Source of the DNA: Helianthus annuus
Lineage: Eukaryota; Streptophyta; Magnoliopsida; Asterales; Asteraceae
NCBI RefSeq assembly: GCF_002127325.2
Contig: NC_035435.2
Location: forward strand, 132,534,904 to 132,598,903
Reading direction: 5' to 3'
DNA length: 64,000 bases
Shown: in pieces, positions 1-10,746 of the stretch
How the letters are laid out: each line of letters starts with the position of its first letter
Position numbering within the stretch: the first letter of the stretch is position 1
Made by a program: the position numbers and the translations under genes
Notes under the pieces: generated by a model
Told to the model about the DNA's origin: nothing
What the model saw: only the letters and a program-made list of their open reading frames with translations
Databases searched by the model: none

Positions 1-77
1 TTTTGGGTGGTCTGGTGGAGCCCACAATCACCACGTGTCGAGCAAAGCCCCCAACCCAAGCCCCACACCCCGCAGCC
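1..77. repeat. Tourist/Harbinger-type terminal repeat, right end
   Basis: A C-rich segment containing CACGTGTCGAGCAAAGCCCC and ending in GCAGCC followed by TAA. Related copies lie at 11688-11755 and 33809-33885, and the right end of the Harbinger element at 25498-27333 is similar and is also followed by TAA. The TAA fits the 3-bp target duplication of PIF/Harbinger elements. The left part lies outside the window. Confidence 0.45.
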
Positions 78-344
78 TAAATTAACCTCTTAACAGATAA
101 AGTTTTGACTTTTCAGCAGTCTTCATCAGCCCATTCAACTTTGTTTGACCTATGTGAACCTCTTGTCCATGTTACTAATTCAACAAAGCGAGTTCTATTA
201 TGGATTCTTAAGATTTAGGATTTCTAGGTTGGGTTCAAGACTGTCTACGAACATTGTGATTTACAAACTAAGATTGTCTTCCATTAGTTATCTATTCGAA
301 TTAGTTTTGCAGTATAGACAGTCACAAATACGGGGAATTGCATA

Positions 345-540
345 TAAAAACTATGTATTATATGGAACACAACACTATCATATCTTAAGGGAATTTGTTT
401 TAAATCGGTTGATCGAGATTGAGCATGTAGGTGTAGAAGACCAGAGAACCGACATCCACACTAAGGCATTACCAAGGCTGAAGTTCGTGGAGATGAGAGA
501 CCTCTTCAGAGTTAAGGATTTGACACATTTATTTCCATAC
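345..540 (+). pseudogene. Ty1/copia RNase H C-terminal fragment
   Basis: An open frame (from 145 to 558) carries near its end residues resembling the last part of copia polyproteins: a segment like HYHILREFVLNRLIEIEHV, then a D-I-H-T-K-A-L-P motif corresponding to the usual ADIFTKALP of the RNase H end. The sequence before it is not recognisable as RNase H, and no integrase, reverse transcriptase or clear LTR is attached. It is a decayed remnant with no expected function. The identification rests on the TKALP motif and its spacing. Confidence 0.6.
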
Positions 541-1070
541 GAACGAACCTATTTATGAGCTCAACAACAAAGAATTTAGCGACAATTTCAAACGTCCCCT
601 TCAAACTTATATATAAAATATTGTATACAACTAAAAGTACATCGTATTGTATTATGCATCGAATGTCACTATGCCAAAAGTATCTTGGCTCTTGATGGCA
701 TGGATCAATCTACTCCTGTCGAATTCAATGAGTCGTGACTTTATAATTTATATATTGTAAAAACACAATATATTTATGATGTCTTTATGACACCAAAATA
801 GCACACATGAGAGGTAAATTGCAAATAACCAACATTTCGGCATACTTGTCATTTTTGAAAATTTTGATGTATACATCCATGCATGCATACATACACATAC
901 ATGTGCGCATATATATGTATACATTCAATTATTGTCAGTGACGAATCTAGAAATTTTTTTCACCGGGTTTCTTTTGATAGATTATCACTAATTGTTTCCA
1001 AATCATACAAGGTTTCCACTAATTTTTTACATTTTTTGCCAAACCGAGGGGGTTCCTGGGAACCCCCAAA
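541..1070. other. Non-coding, AT-rich; possible hAT-type end
   Basis: No gene is seen. At 936 the sequence CAGTGACGAATCTAG resembles a hAT-type terminal inverted repeat (compare the CAGGGACGGATCTAGG start at 9571), but no matching right end is clear. The stretch 883-920 is a short TA/CA-rich simple repeat. Confidence 0.3.
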
Positions 1071-1235
1071 ACCAAGGGCGTAGCTTAAGAGGGGCCGGGA
1101 GGGGCGCCCGACCCTCCGAACTTTTCGCTCAGTGTTATATATGTGTTATATATGTACTTTTCGTATAGAAATTTTTGGGTATATACGTTTTCGACCCCCC
1201 GGTTCTATAGAAATTTTTGGGTATACATCCTTATG
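1071..1235. repeat. hAT MITE, GGCGAAGCTT family, truncated copy
   Basis: Begins CAAGGGCGTAGCTTAAG and continues with the family-typical segments CCCGACCC, ACTTTTCGCTCAGT, TATACGTTTTCGACCCCC and a TAGAAATTTTTGGGTAT repeat. The intact family member is at 38992-39189; others are at 4660-4826, 11236-11330 and 35716-35908. This copy lacks the right terminus. Confidence 0.7.
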
Positions 1236-1278
1236 TTAATGTTTCCCTACTTCCAGTATAGATACATATATTATATAT

Positions 1279-1866
1279 AGAGTTAAGTTCATGTAAAAAT
1301 AAAATTAACTTACTAAGCGTACAAATTGGCGGAAAAAGCAAAAATTGGCGGTGGCATTTTGGTAATTATCAGCAACTTCAAAATTACTCTAGTAGAGTAA
1401 TTTTGAGCTTCTGTGGAGTAATTTTGTAAATGTTCATGTAGAGTAATTTTGGTCGTGTAGGGTAATTATCAAAATTACACTACCCCCCCCCCCCCAAAAA
1501 AAAAAAAAAAACTAACCCCTCCCCCCCCCCCCCCAACTAAAAGCTAAAAAGTAAACCATAAAGCTAAACCCCATAACTAAATGCTAACAAAATTACTCTA
1601 CAAGACATTTTCCAAAATTACTCGACAGAAGTCAAAATTACTCTACTAGAGTAATTTGATAATTACCCTACATTTTCCAAAATTACTCTTGCTCACTAGA
1701 GTAATTTTGAAGCTGCTGATAATTACCAGATTGCCACCACCACTTTTTGCTTTTTCTCAATAATTTTGAAGTTGCTGATAATTAACAGATTGCCACCGTC
1801 ACTTTTTGCTTTTCCCCCAATTCGTACGTTTCGTACGTTAATTTTATTTTTATTTGATCCTTTACC
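1279..1866. mobile_element. MULE-type hairpin MITE with C-rich loop
   Basis: The 588-bp element is flanked by a 9-bp duplication ATTATATAT (1270-1278 and 1867-1875), which fits Mutator-like elements. The arms are long imperfect inverted repeats (AAGTTCATGTAAAAATAAAA at the left; the complement near 1840-1860). Inside are repeated AGAGTAATTTTG blocks in both orientations. The loop holds poly-C/poly-A and CTAAACCCC-like units (1480-1580). It is the same family as 3614-4312. No coding capacity. Confidence 0.8.
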
Positions 1867-1875
1867 ATTATATAT

Positions 1876-2214
1876 AAAGGGATAGAGATAGAAAGTAGAA
1901 ATAAAGAGGTTGGTGAGTGTAGAGGGTAGGTACTGAACCCCAAATGATATAAAGACTGGAATAGTAAGTACTACTTCATAAAGCTTGTGAGTCGGAGCGT
2001 CGCTCGAAATTGGTTCGATTTGAAACCGCGCCAAGCTCAGTTTGTAAACGAGCCGAGCCAGTTGCTCGCCCATTAGCTCGGCTCATTTTGGTTTGCTTGT
2101 TATCTCGGATCGTTTTGGCTCTTGGTGTGTGTATATAATTGTTGAAGAGTTTGAGCTAAAATTTTCAGCCCGAGCTTGGCCTGACTCAACTCCACGCGTG
2201 AACAATGTATGCAT
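1876..2214. other. Non-coding; GCTCG-rich hAT-like debris
   Basis: No gene. 1990-2110 has repeated GAGCCGAGCC/GCTCGGCTC words like those inside the hAT-type elements at 11960-12588 and 31229-31732, so it is probably a fragment of that kind. Confidence 0.3.
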
Positions 2215-2229
2215 AGTAGCAGAAACAGC

Positions 2230-2537
2230 GCCAATGAGGTGGTGGTGGAGTGGTAAGGGAAAGACTTTGTGTTCTAAGGGACTCAAGTTCGATTCCTACT
2301 CTCCTCATTATTTTCTGCGGCACCTGGTGATGATGGGAGACTAGGCGAGTAGGCGGAGATCGCTAGTTCGGTCCTTGAACTGAGCGGGTTTTACCTCACC
2401 GCACTGTCGTGCCTTTGGGCGAGTGTTCACGAGCTACGGCCCTAGGTGAGAGTTTTCCACGGTTCGGAGGCGAGTGTATCCCAATGTGGTGAATTTCAAC
2501 AGTAGCCCATTTGAAGGATTTGTTGGCCTTAAAAAAA
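2230..2537 (+). mobile_element. tRNA-derived SINE with 15-bp target duplication
   Basis: The element lies between two copies of AGTAGCAGAAACAGC (2215-2229 and 2538-2552), the long direct repeats left by target-primed reverse transcription. The 5' part looks like a pol III promoter: an A-box-like GGTGGTGGAGTGGTAAGG and a B-box-like CAAGTTCGATTCC about 40 bases later. The 3' end is a short A-run. The body (2340-2525) is not tRNA-like. It differs from the second SINE family in this window (33994-34224). Confidence 0.85.
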
Positions 2538-2552
2538 AGTAGCAGAAACAGC

Positions 2553-2959
2553 ATATGCATGCATGCAAGCAAGCATAGAATGCTGCTGGGGACAGATCTG
2601 GGATTTGTATATTTATAAAATATTGGCATGTGAGTGTTGTTACTGCAGTTATATGATGACAAGGTACAAATGCTAAGGGCTTTTTCCATGATTAATTCTT
2701 TAAAAAGACAGATGCTTAGTGTTGCTATCAGATAGACAGAAGTTGGTTGTGTTTGTACTCCAACTAAATTAATATTAACAAAAGTAGAGAGAGGTGTTTC
2801 ACCCCACAAAAATAGACATACATAAAACTCTCAAGTGTACTACTACTCATTTATCATACTCTCGCAATTAGATTTGTCCCCACCAAATATATGAATCTTG
2901 GTATGTCATTGTGGCTATACTTTTATTCTCATAAACTACATGTTATGTTACATATACCT
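2553..2959. other. Non-coding stretch
   Basis: Contains a CATGCATGCAAGCAAGC simple repeat near 2555. Open frames here show no recognisable protein. Confidence 0.3.
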
Positions 2960-4659
2960 AGCATTACAGGATGGACAGTCAAAACATGTTAGGGCTCAAA
3001 TCATATCAATATGAAAAACGTTTTGGTTCAGGTCAAATTATATATTGTTTTTTAAAAAAAAAAAAAAAATTGAACTGGTTAGGTCAAATATGTCCTGACC
3101 AAACTGGGTTGAGGTTGAAAACTTAACGAGTCATTTTAGGAAAAAAAAAAAAAAGTTCATTCGTCGTATTTGTTTAGCTTTTATGACAGCTAGCGGCAAC
3201 AACAAATAGAGGTGGGGGCAACATTGGTGATGGGTGGCGGCTGTAGTCGTAACATTGGTGGTGACTTGTAGATGGTGGTACTTGAAAGTGGCAGTGGGTG
3301 ATGCGGGACCATTTGGACTCGTTGTATCATAAAAAGTGGCGAACTTCAATCCCTTTGTATATTTGGGTAGACCCAACTAAGTTACTAATACGATATCCAT
3401 TAAACAAGCAAAAATTTTTAAATTAACCAAGTTTTTGTATGGTGGACCATAATGAGAGTGGTACAATAAACGAGTTTAACATATGTTTTCTCATTAAAAA
3501 AAGGTTAAGTTTTAAATAAAAATAGATCTGGTAATTTTGTTGGGCGTGAGATCATCAGACCCCTTGAACCGCAGAATTTAACCAAGGCATAGAAGTTTTT
3601 CATTACATTTATAGGGTAAAGTTCTTGTACAAATAATCTTAACATACTAAACATACAAATTGAAGGAAAACTCAAAAAGACAAGGTGGCATTTTTGTAAT
3701 TATCAATAACTATCAAATTACTCTACAAATATACCTAAAAAAACTTAATCACTCCCCCACCCCCAAAAAAAACCTAAACCCCCCACCCCCACCCCCCCCC
3801 CCCACCCCCCAAAAACCTACCCCACCCCCCCCCCCAACCCCCACCCCCCAAAAACCTAAAAAAAAACCTAACCCCCCCCCCCACCCCCAAAAACCTAAAA
3901 AAACCTAACCCCCCCCCCCACCCCCCACCCCCAAAAACCTAAAAAAAACCTAACCCCCCCCCCCCCCACCCAAGCTAAAATGCTAAAAACTAAACCCCCC
4001 AAAAAACCTAAAAAAATCTAAAAAAATAAAAAAAAAACACACAAATTATTTTATTTTATTTTTTTAACATTTTTTATTAAAAAATCGCTACTTTTAGCAG
4101 CAGCCAAAAAAAAATTTTTTTTTTTTTGCTAACGAAATGTAGCGATTTTTTAATAAAAAAATGTTAAAAAAAAAATTTGTGTTTTTTTAGGTATTTTTGG
4201 TTATAACTTTGATAGTTGGTGGTAATTACAAAAATGTCACCTTGTCTTTTTGGGTTTTCCTTCAATTTGTATGTTTAGTATGTTAAGATTATTTGTATTT
4301 GATCTTTTGCCTACATTTATATATAAAAAAAACACGTTCATTGGGTTTTTAACTTATAGATAATGGGTTTAAAAAATATGAAATTGACGTACATGCATAA
4401 AAGATAAAAAGCTTTATTTGAAAAGTAGGTTATACGAGTGGTTTGTGGTTACCTTTCTTGTGGTGTTGATATTTAGAAAATGAAATTCTCACCTTAAACT
4501 CTTAAAGCACAAAAATTCAAACATATTTTCATGAGTATGTTTTTGGTTCACTGGGCCTTGGGTGCTTTGTATTTGACTGGTGATGGTTCAGGTCTAATCA
4601 CAAATAGTTTAAAATCCTTTCCTACATGCACATGTCCATATTTTAAGTTTATGACATAG
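2960..4659. repeat. Segmental duplication, copy A
   Basis: This segment aligns with 8268-9570. Shared landmarks include CAACAACAAATAGAGGTGGGG, AAGTGGCAGTGGGTGATGCG, TAACCAAGGCATGGAAGTTT-like text and AGGTTATA-GAGTGGTTTGTGG. Copy A is longer because it holds the MITE at 3614-4312; copy B instead holds a Tourist element at 8528-8854. Both copies stop at the same word TATGACATAG, after which each carries a different hAT-type element. No gene is recognised in the shared sequence. The two copies flank the DRP4-like gene. Confidence 0.85.
3614..4312. mobile_element. MULE-type hairpin MITE with telomere-like C-rich loop
   Basis: The 699-bp element is flanked by ACATTTATA (3605-3613 and 4313-4321). 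Duplication copy B at about 9230 keeps the empty site, which confirms the borders. The arms are about 90 bp (for example CAAATAATCTTAACATACTA and its complement at the right). The interior has a C-rich tract of CCTAACCCCC / AAAACCTAAA units (3740-4020) and a smaller stem-loop with CGCTACTTTTAGC and its complement (about 4085-4150). Same family as 1279-1866. Non-coding; the proline-rich frames here are artefacts of the C-tracts. Confidence 0.9.
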
Positions 4660-4826
4660 CAAGGGCGTAGCTTTCAAGGGACCGAGAGAGGCGTCCGACC
4701 CCCCAAACTTTTCACTCAGTAGTGTTATGTATGTACATTTCATATAGAATTTTTTAGGTATATATGTTTTCGACCCCCGGGTTTATAAAAAAGAATTTAC
4801 TTAATTTTTAGGTTCGGTGACTTCCG
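4660..4826. mobile_element. hAT MITE fragment abutting the DRP4 stop codon
   Basis: Begins CAAGGGCGTAGCTTTCAAGG and follows the family consensus up to GGTGACTTCCGT. In the intact copy at 38992-39189 about 35 further bases follow (from CCCCCCGATCTGAAATC to CGCCACTG); here they are missing and the DRP4 coding sequence begins directly. The fragment therefore ends at a deletion breakpoint that also removed the natural 3' end of the gene. Confidence 0.8.
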
Positions 4827-7800
4827 TTAACGAAAAATATCCCTTTTTTCAGCCACGGACCGGGGTCCTTCCATCATCTTCTCTATACCACAACCAGGCA
4901 ACATCATATCAGTAAAAACAGATATCCCCATTTCCGTGACAAACTTCTGGATCCAATAACGAAGATTTAAGGCTGACCAGTCCACCATTCTTCGCAGAAC
5001 AACTGCCCAATAAGCAACCATCTTCATTTTCAGATCAAATGCTTGTTCCCTTATGTTTGCAGGAACATCAAACAAATGGTCAACCTTAACATCACCATAC
5101 CCGTTAATAGCGATCCATTTTGAACGACGACGTACAACTGCATCCGATAACTTATCATAATTGGCAGACTTCAGCTCCTTCCAAGAAGCAAGGAAATTAG
5201 GGTCACATGTGTAATTTGTGTTCTTCTCCATCTCTATCATATCCATAGCCCTCTGTAAAAACTTGTTTTTTATTTTTTCCAATGCCTTCTGACTTGCTTT
5301 CTTCATGGGAGAATATAACTGAGGAAAACTCTCACAATGGTCTTTCAATACTTCAAAAGAAACGCTCTCAACATAGCTCCACACTTTGTTTACAAAGCTA
5401 ATAGGCAAGTCAGAGATTTTGCTCACTTTTTGTCGTAGCAAGTATGAAAACGCATATTCTGGAACAAATTGAGACAACCGGATTCCACCAGATTCCTTCA
5501 AAACCCGCATCTCATCAACCAGAAAATTTTCAAAACTCTCATCCTCTGCGTGTAACTCTATTTTGAACTCGTCTACCATCTTGGCCAACCGAGCATCACA
5601 ACTCTTATGTTTATCCGGCAAGCCAACAACCTCACCATGTATCAAAAGTTTCTCGAGAGTTTCCTTCAAGGAACCACTCATCCGACTCATCCACTCATCG
5701 AGCTTCTCTTTGATCTCATTGACAATATTCGGCAAGCATTTGGATATGATCACATCATGGGTTTGAACAAGCTTTTGTGCCAATACAGGAATGCCCACCC
5801 TAGACTTGTCAATCATGGACAATGAATGATGACTTTTGAAAAGGTTTGCTTCTTGGATTCGAGCCTCATCATATGTTTCATTACCGATCCGGTTTCTAAC
5901 ACAGACATAACTAATGTTAACCGCATTTGTGGTAACCTTCTCAAGCAGGTCATCCGCATATTGGTCAGATTTGGTAACAGCAGCGAGTGTTCTCTGTCCA
6001 GTGCGGTCCACACGCCGTGACAATCTAATCGATTCACATGTTGTAAAATTAACTTCGGCAGAAAGAACATTTAGAATGATATTTTCCTTAGGCGTTATGT
6101 GCTCCATTATGATTTCTGAAATATTAAAGAAAGATAGATGTAAGATCACAAAATAATATCGACAATGTCTCGAATATCATACACGATAAAAACTATTTCA
6201 TTTAGTCACACTTGCATACAGTGGCGGCTCAACTAAATTGGGGGTCCAAAGCAAAGTAAAATAGTCGGGGTCCATTTTTCTAAGGGGGTGTTTAGGGTTG
6301 AGTTTTGAAGGAGATTTTTAAATTATTGACTTTTGAAATCGTAAATAATCAGTTTTGAGTGTTTAGGTAAAAAAAATAAAAAAATTGATTATTTGTGTTT
6401 AGAAAGTTACAAAACGCAATTTTCCAAAAGTAGCTCCCCCCCCCCCCCCCTACTGCAACAAAACGCAGTTTTCCAAAAAATTATTATTTGCGTTTAGAAA
6501 AGGATTTTCACTTGTTTATTTTTTTTAAATATATATTTGCCAAACACTCAAATAGTTGATTATCTGATTATTGTGATATCAAGCAACATAATCAAATCCA
6601 AACACTATCTTTCAACATCCCGTTTTGTTACAGTTAATTATCTGATTCTGATAACTCAAAACGCATAATCTATTTTCAAAACTCAACCCCAAACACCCTC
6701 TGAATTCATCATTGTGAACCATTCTTCTTTATTTGGGCTTCGGGATCTGCAATCATAAACTTGAAAGTTTTTAGTTTGCCAGTTAAAATAACACCTTTTT
6801 GAAGCTAAGCCATCTAGTTAATTTAATCTTACCTTTACCGGATCCACATTTTCAATTTCGATTTGGCACAGAATCAACCAACAAATATTGAACTAATAGC
6901 TAATAAACAAATCAAGTCTCAATATCAAATAAGAAGAAATCAAGTAACCAATTATAAGGGGGGACGGGGCGGTGCGTTATGGAGGTTCAACAACGTGTGA
7001 TAGCAAAAAAAAAAAAAAAAAAAAAAGCCCTGCTGATGTGTAAAGTGTACATCAGAAATTCAAAAACTCTCAGCAATTCATTAAAAGAAGGCCTCATTAT
7101 ATAAATATACTATAAACATGTCACATGAACCAACTTTGGCATTATCCAACTTTAACCCCTCAACTATAATAATGACATGTTTAATCCCACAACTTTAATT
7201 ATAAACAACTTTAGCCCCTAATCTTTAATAATTTTAACTAAAACATAACATAATGAGTACAATATCACCAAAATAATATAACAAGCATCTATATATGTTT
7301 TAATGAGCTGTAATGGTACCTGTAATTTGGTCATAAATGTTTTTGGGTTGATCATCAACAGGAACCCAAGTGATTCCAGGTAAATCAATCATTGTGAGAT
7401 CCGGAACACCATTCTTTTTTACCACCAAAGTTATCGGAACATTGGATATACCTTTAGAATTTCCAGCAATCTCCACCGTAGCCGAATTGATGGCTTCTGG
7501 TATCTGGCTTTCCTCTATGATCATAACAGTTTTCTTCTGAAACTCCAGACTGAACTCTGGCACATGATCCGGATGATGTTGAAGCTTGATTACAAGCGGT
7601 ACCCTTGTGCATCGAGGCAAACTTATTCCCGCAAGGGACTCTAAAACACTGGACTTACCCGAAGACTTGTCTCCAATAACGACGACAGTGGGAAGAGGAA
7701 TGGGAATGCCTTCTTTGAAGTTGAGACGGTGTGCGTCAAGCATTGGACGGATCTTGTCATTGTAAGATGCAAAAAGAGGCTGAAAATTTGGTTCTTGATC

Positions 7801-7848
7801 GTGAGAAACTTTGAGCTTCTTTGTAGCCGGTGTATCATCTTGATCCAT
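4827..7848 (-). CDS. DRP4: Dynamin-related GTPase, DRP4 type, two exons, C-terminus shortened
   Basis: Exon 1 is 7848-7320 and exon 2 is 6115-4827, joined across a donor ACAG|GTACC and an acceptor TTTCAG|AAATC. The join keeps the frame (1818 nt, 605 residues plus TAA). I start at the second ATG (MDQDD) because the first, nine codons earlier, opens with residues unlike the family. The GTPase motifs are visible: P-loop GDKSSGKSS (59-67), switch I threonine in CTRVPL (about 81), DLPG (155-158), TKSD (224-227) and VRNR in the G5 region. The stalk follows and then the GTPase effector region. There is no PH or proline-rich domain, as in plant DRP4 and Mx-like dynamins, which are membrane-remodelling GTPases. 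Homologues continue for about 30 residues after the final EKR; here the frame ends at a hAT MITE fragment with the TAA at the junction. The loss of the last effector helix may impair assembly. Confidence 0.88.
6116..7319 (-). other. Intron of the DRP4-like gene
   Basis: A 1.2 kb intron bounded by GT and AG on the minus strand. It contains a hAT-type terminal sequence CAGTGGCGGCTCAA at about 6231 and a Tourist-like MITE (6284-6700). A poly-A run lies at 7005-7026. Nothing coding is seen inside. Confidence 0.75.
6284..6700. mobile_element. Tourist-like MITE in the DRP4 intron
   Basis: Terminal inverted repeats GGGGGTGTTTAGGGTTGAG and, at the right, the complement of CTCAACCCCAAACACCCTC. It is flanked by TAA (6281-6283) and TGA (6701-6703), a decayed 3-bp duplication. 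The same terminal family is at 19403-19557 and 24280-24484. Non-coding. Confidence 0.8.
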
Positions 7849-8267
7849 TGTAATTAGATAATCGCACAGCTTCAAGTTTTACAAATAAACCCTAACAGTA
7901 ACAACACACAGATTCAAAACCCTAACAAAGTTTAACAAAGAAACCCTAATCGCACGATCTGGAACTTTTTATACTCCGATCAAAAGCCTGAGGCCCAGCT
8001 CCCAAGAATCGCGTTTTTATTATATAAATGAAAACAGATATATATTTTATTTTATGTTAAGTAAAAAAACTAATTATAAAATTGTATAGTTTAATAAAAA
8101 TATTTTATTCTTAGTTTGGGATCGAGTACGGACCCCCTTTTTTTCGAAAACTTTATATACTTCCAACTTCCTATCTTGTCGGTAAACTTATAAAAATACG
8201 TGGTTCCCATCATAAATCGTATACAAGATAATATTAGTATATAATATCCAAATCCTTGACATTTTAC
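7849..8267. other. Upstream region of the DRP4-like gene
   Basis: The 5' leader and promoter of the minus-strand DRP4-like gene should lie here. The sequence holds several AAACCCTAA words (7893, 7916, 7943 in complement), similar to telo-box motifs common near plant transcription starts, and a TATAAAAAG-like box on the minus strand near 7972. These are pattern matches only. Confidence 0.35.
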
Positions 8268-9570
8268 TAAAGGATATTTGCATGGACGGTTAAAACATGT
8301 TGGGCTCAAATCATATATTTTAAAAGAAAAAATTGAACTGGTTAGGTCAAATAGGTCCTAACCAAAGTGGGTTGGGTTGAAAACTTAACAAGTCATTCTA
8401 GGAAAAAAAAAAAAAAACACATAAAAAAAGTTCATATGTCGCATATGTTTAATTTTTACAACAGCTAGTGCCAACAACAAATAGAGGTGGGGTCAACATT
8501 GGTGATGGGTGGCGGCTGTAGTCGTAAGGGTGGGGGTATGGTTAATCACTCTAGGGTGATTGAGTGATTCTCTACCCAATAATATTATGTCATATCAACT
8601 CCCCATTCCACTCCCCATTTTGCACTCAATCAGGAGGTATGGTTAATCACTCTAGGGTGTTTGAGTTATAAATTTTTTGATTGGTTCTTCTGTCCTCTCT
8701 CCTCTCTCTCTCTCTCCTCCATCACTCTTCTCCATCATTCGGTGACTATACAACGATTTCTCACCCTCTCTCCTACTCAAACACCCCAACTCAATCATGG
8801 GGGTATGGTAACCGATCGGTGACACCCACTCACCGAAGATTATACCCCCCACCCTAAGTACGTTGTAACATTGGTGGTGTTGGAGGTGACTTGCAGATGG
8901 TGTTACTTGAAAGTGGCAGTGGGTGATGCGGGACCACTTGGGCTCGTTGTGTCATAAAAAGTGGCGAACTTCAATCACATTGTATATTTGGATAGATCCA
9001 TCTAAGTTACTATATCCATCAAACAAGCAAAAATTTTTAAATTTACCAATTTATTGTATGGTGGATCATATGAGAGTGGTAGTGGGTTTAGCACAATTTT
9101 TTCTCTCCTGACAATAAACAAGTTTAACATACGTTTTCTCATTAAAAAAAAATAGGTTATAAATAAAAATAGTAATTTCGTTGGGCGTGGGATCACCCGC
9201 AGAATTTAACCAAGGCATGGAAGTTTTTCATTACATTTATATAAAAACACGTTAATTGGGTTTTTAACTTATAGATAATAGGTTTAAAGAATATGAAATT
9301 GATGCACATGCATAAAAGATAAAAGCTTTATTTGAAAAGTAGGTTATATGAGTGGTTTGTGGTGACCTTTCTTGTGGTGTTGATGTTTAGAAAATGAAAT
9401 TCTCACCTTAAACTGTTAAAGCACCGATTTTGGAATTCAAACATACTTTTATGAGTAAGCTTTTGGTCCACTGGGCCTTAGGTGCTTTTTATTTTACCGG
9501 TGATGGTTTGGGCCTAATAACAAATAGTTTAAAATCCTTTCCTACAGGCACAGGTCCATATATGACATAG
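8268..9570. repeat. Segmental duplication, copy B
   Basis: Homologous to 2960-4659 in the same orientation. It has an empty site where copy A has the 699-bp MITE, and its own 327-bp Tourist MITE at 8528-8854. It keeps about 30 bases around 9080-9110 that copy A lacks. It ends TATGACATAG, directly followed by a hAT-type element. Non-coding. Confidence 0.85.
8528..8854. mobile_element. Tourist-like MITE inserted in duplication copy B
   Basis: The termini are GGGTGGGGGTATGG and the complement of ATACCCCCCACCC, flanked by TAA (8525-8527 and 8855-8857). Copy A lacks the element, which confirms insertion after duplication. Inside, GGTATGGTTAATCACTCTAG occurs twice (about 8535 and 8637), so the element may carry an internal duplication or nested copy. 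A CT-rich microsatellite lies at 8690-8720. Confidence 0.85.
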
Positions 9571-10740
9571 CAGGGACGGATCTAGGGTTATACCAGGGGT
9601 TGCCTGGGATACCCCTCAACTTTCATGGTGAAGTGTAAAAAAAAAATCTTTGTTTTATGTTTGATGTATTGAATACCCCTAAGCAAACATTAGGATACCC
9701 CTGACTACAAAGAGAGAAGAAGATAATGAGAGTAGATGACCATAATTTTCTTCTGATGGGGTGACACTGTGAGTGTGACGGCAACTTCGTAGCAGCAGTG
9801 ATGTTATTAGGTTAGATAATGAAGAAGATGACACTTAAAACAAGTCGTGCACCCTATTTTGTTATTATATGGGCTCTTTTAAAGTTAAGTTTATGACCCA
9901 TAATAAAATATCTATTTATTGAAATGGTGTTTGGGCCTTCACTTAAAAGTTGAAACACCAACATAGCTTTAACTTTAATCGAGGATTAATATCCAATTTT
10001 GTTGATGTAATCAATATCCATTTTGTAGGTGTAAATTACATAAATTTTCTCTGATTTAGTATTAAAAACATGTGCAATTTCATTGATTTATTTAGTATTA
10101 AAAACATATGCTTTTATTTTGTTTTGTTATTGTTTTTATCTTATTTAGTTACTTTATTAAAGTTTCTGCTTAATACATTTAGTTCAATGTATAGATAACT
10201 TTTTTAATAAACTTTCATAAAAACCTCAATGGTACAATAGCTAGCATGTTGTAACACCTTAATATGGTTATACTGGTTGTAGTACATCATAAAGAAATGA
10301 ATATAATTTTGTATTATAAAAGGTTACATTGTGATCCTCTAGTCATAAAAGTCTAGTTCCGTGACAGCAAATGTATTCTAGTACAAAAGGAGTTAAATTG
10401 GATGGTGGGTTAGGGGTTAGTTACTAATTTTAGTTGTTACTATATACTTGATTGTATGAATGTACGGTAAAAATATATGAGGAAATGGATTTTATAATCC
10501 TAAACTAATCAATTTTGGCCGCTGCCACTCTCAATTTTTCATTTTGGCTCTCACCACCCCCTACTTAACACTTTGGTGTACCTGTCACCGCGTCGTTAAC
10601 TAGCTACTAACTTGGTTAGTTTTATTATCCTACGTGTCAATTATTATCCGATGTGGCATGATGATGTATATTCACCTTGTATGTATGTAAGGTAAAAAAA
10701 TTAGGGATGCCCCTGAACTTTACTGCTAGTTCCGCCACTG
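9571..10740. mobile_element. Non-autonomous hAT-type element
   Basis: Left end CAGGGACGGATCTAGG and right end TAGTTCCGCCACTG, whose complement is CAGTGGCGGAACTA. The flanks repeat ACATAG (9565-9570 and 10741-10746), or TGACATAG if the last two bases are counted in the duplication. The subterminal text mirrors as well: ATACCCCTCAACTTT at the left, ATGCCCCTGAACTTT at the right. The 1.17 kb interior shows no transposase. Confidence 0.8.
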
Positions 10741-10746
10741 ACATAG

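Noticed and set aside
3660..3908. Open frame with long proline runs
   Set aside because: It is translation of the poly-C loop of the MITE at 3614-4312; no gene signals.
5563..6156. Several plus-strand frames opposite the DRP4 exon
   Set aside because: They overlap conserved dynamin coding sequence on the other strand and show no motif of their own.
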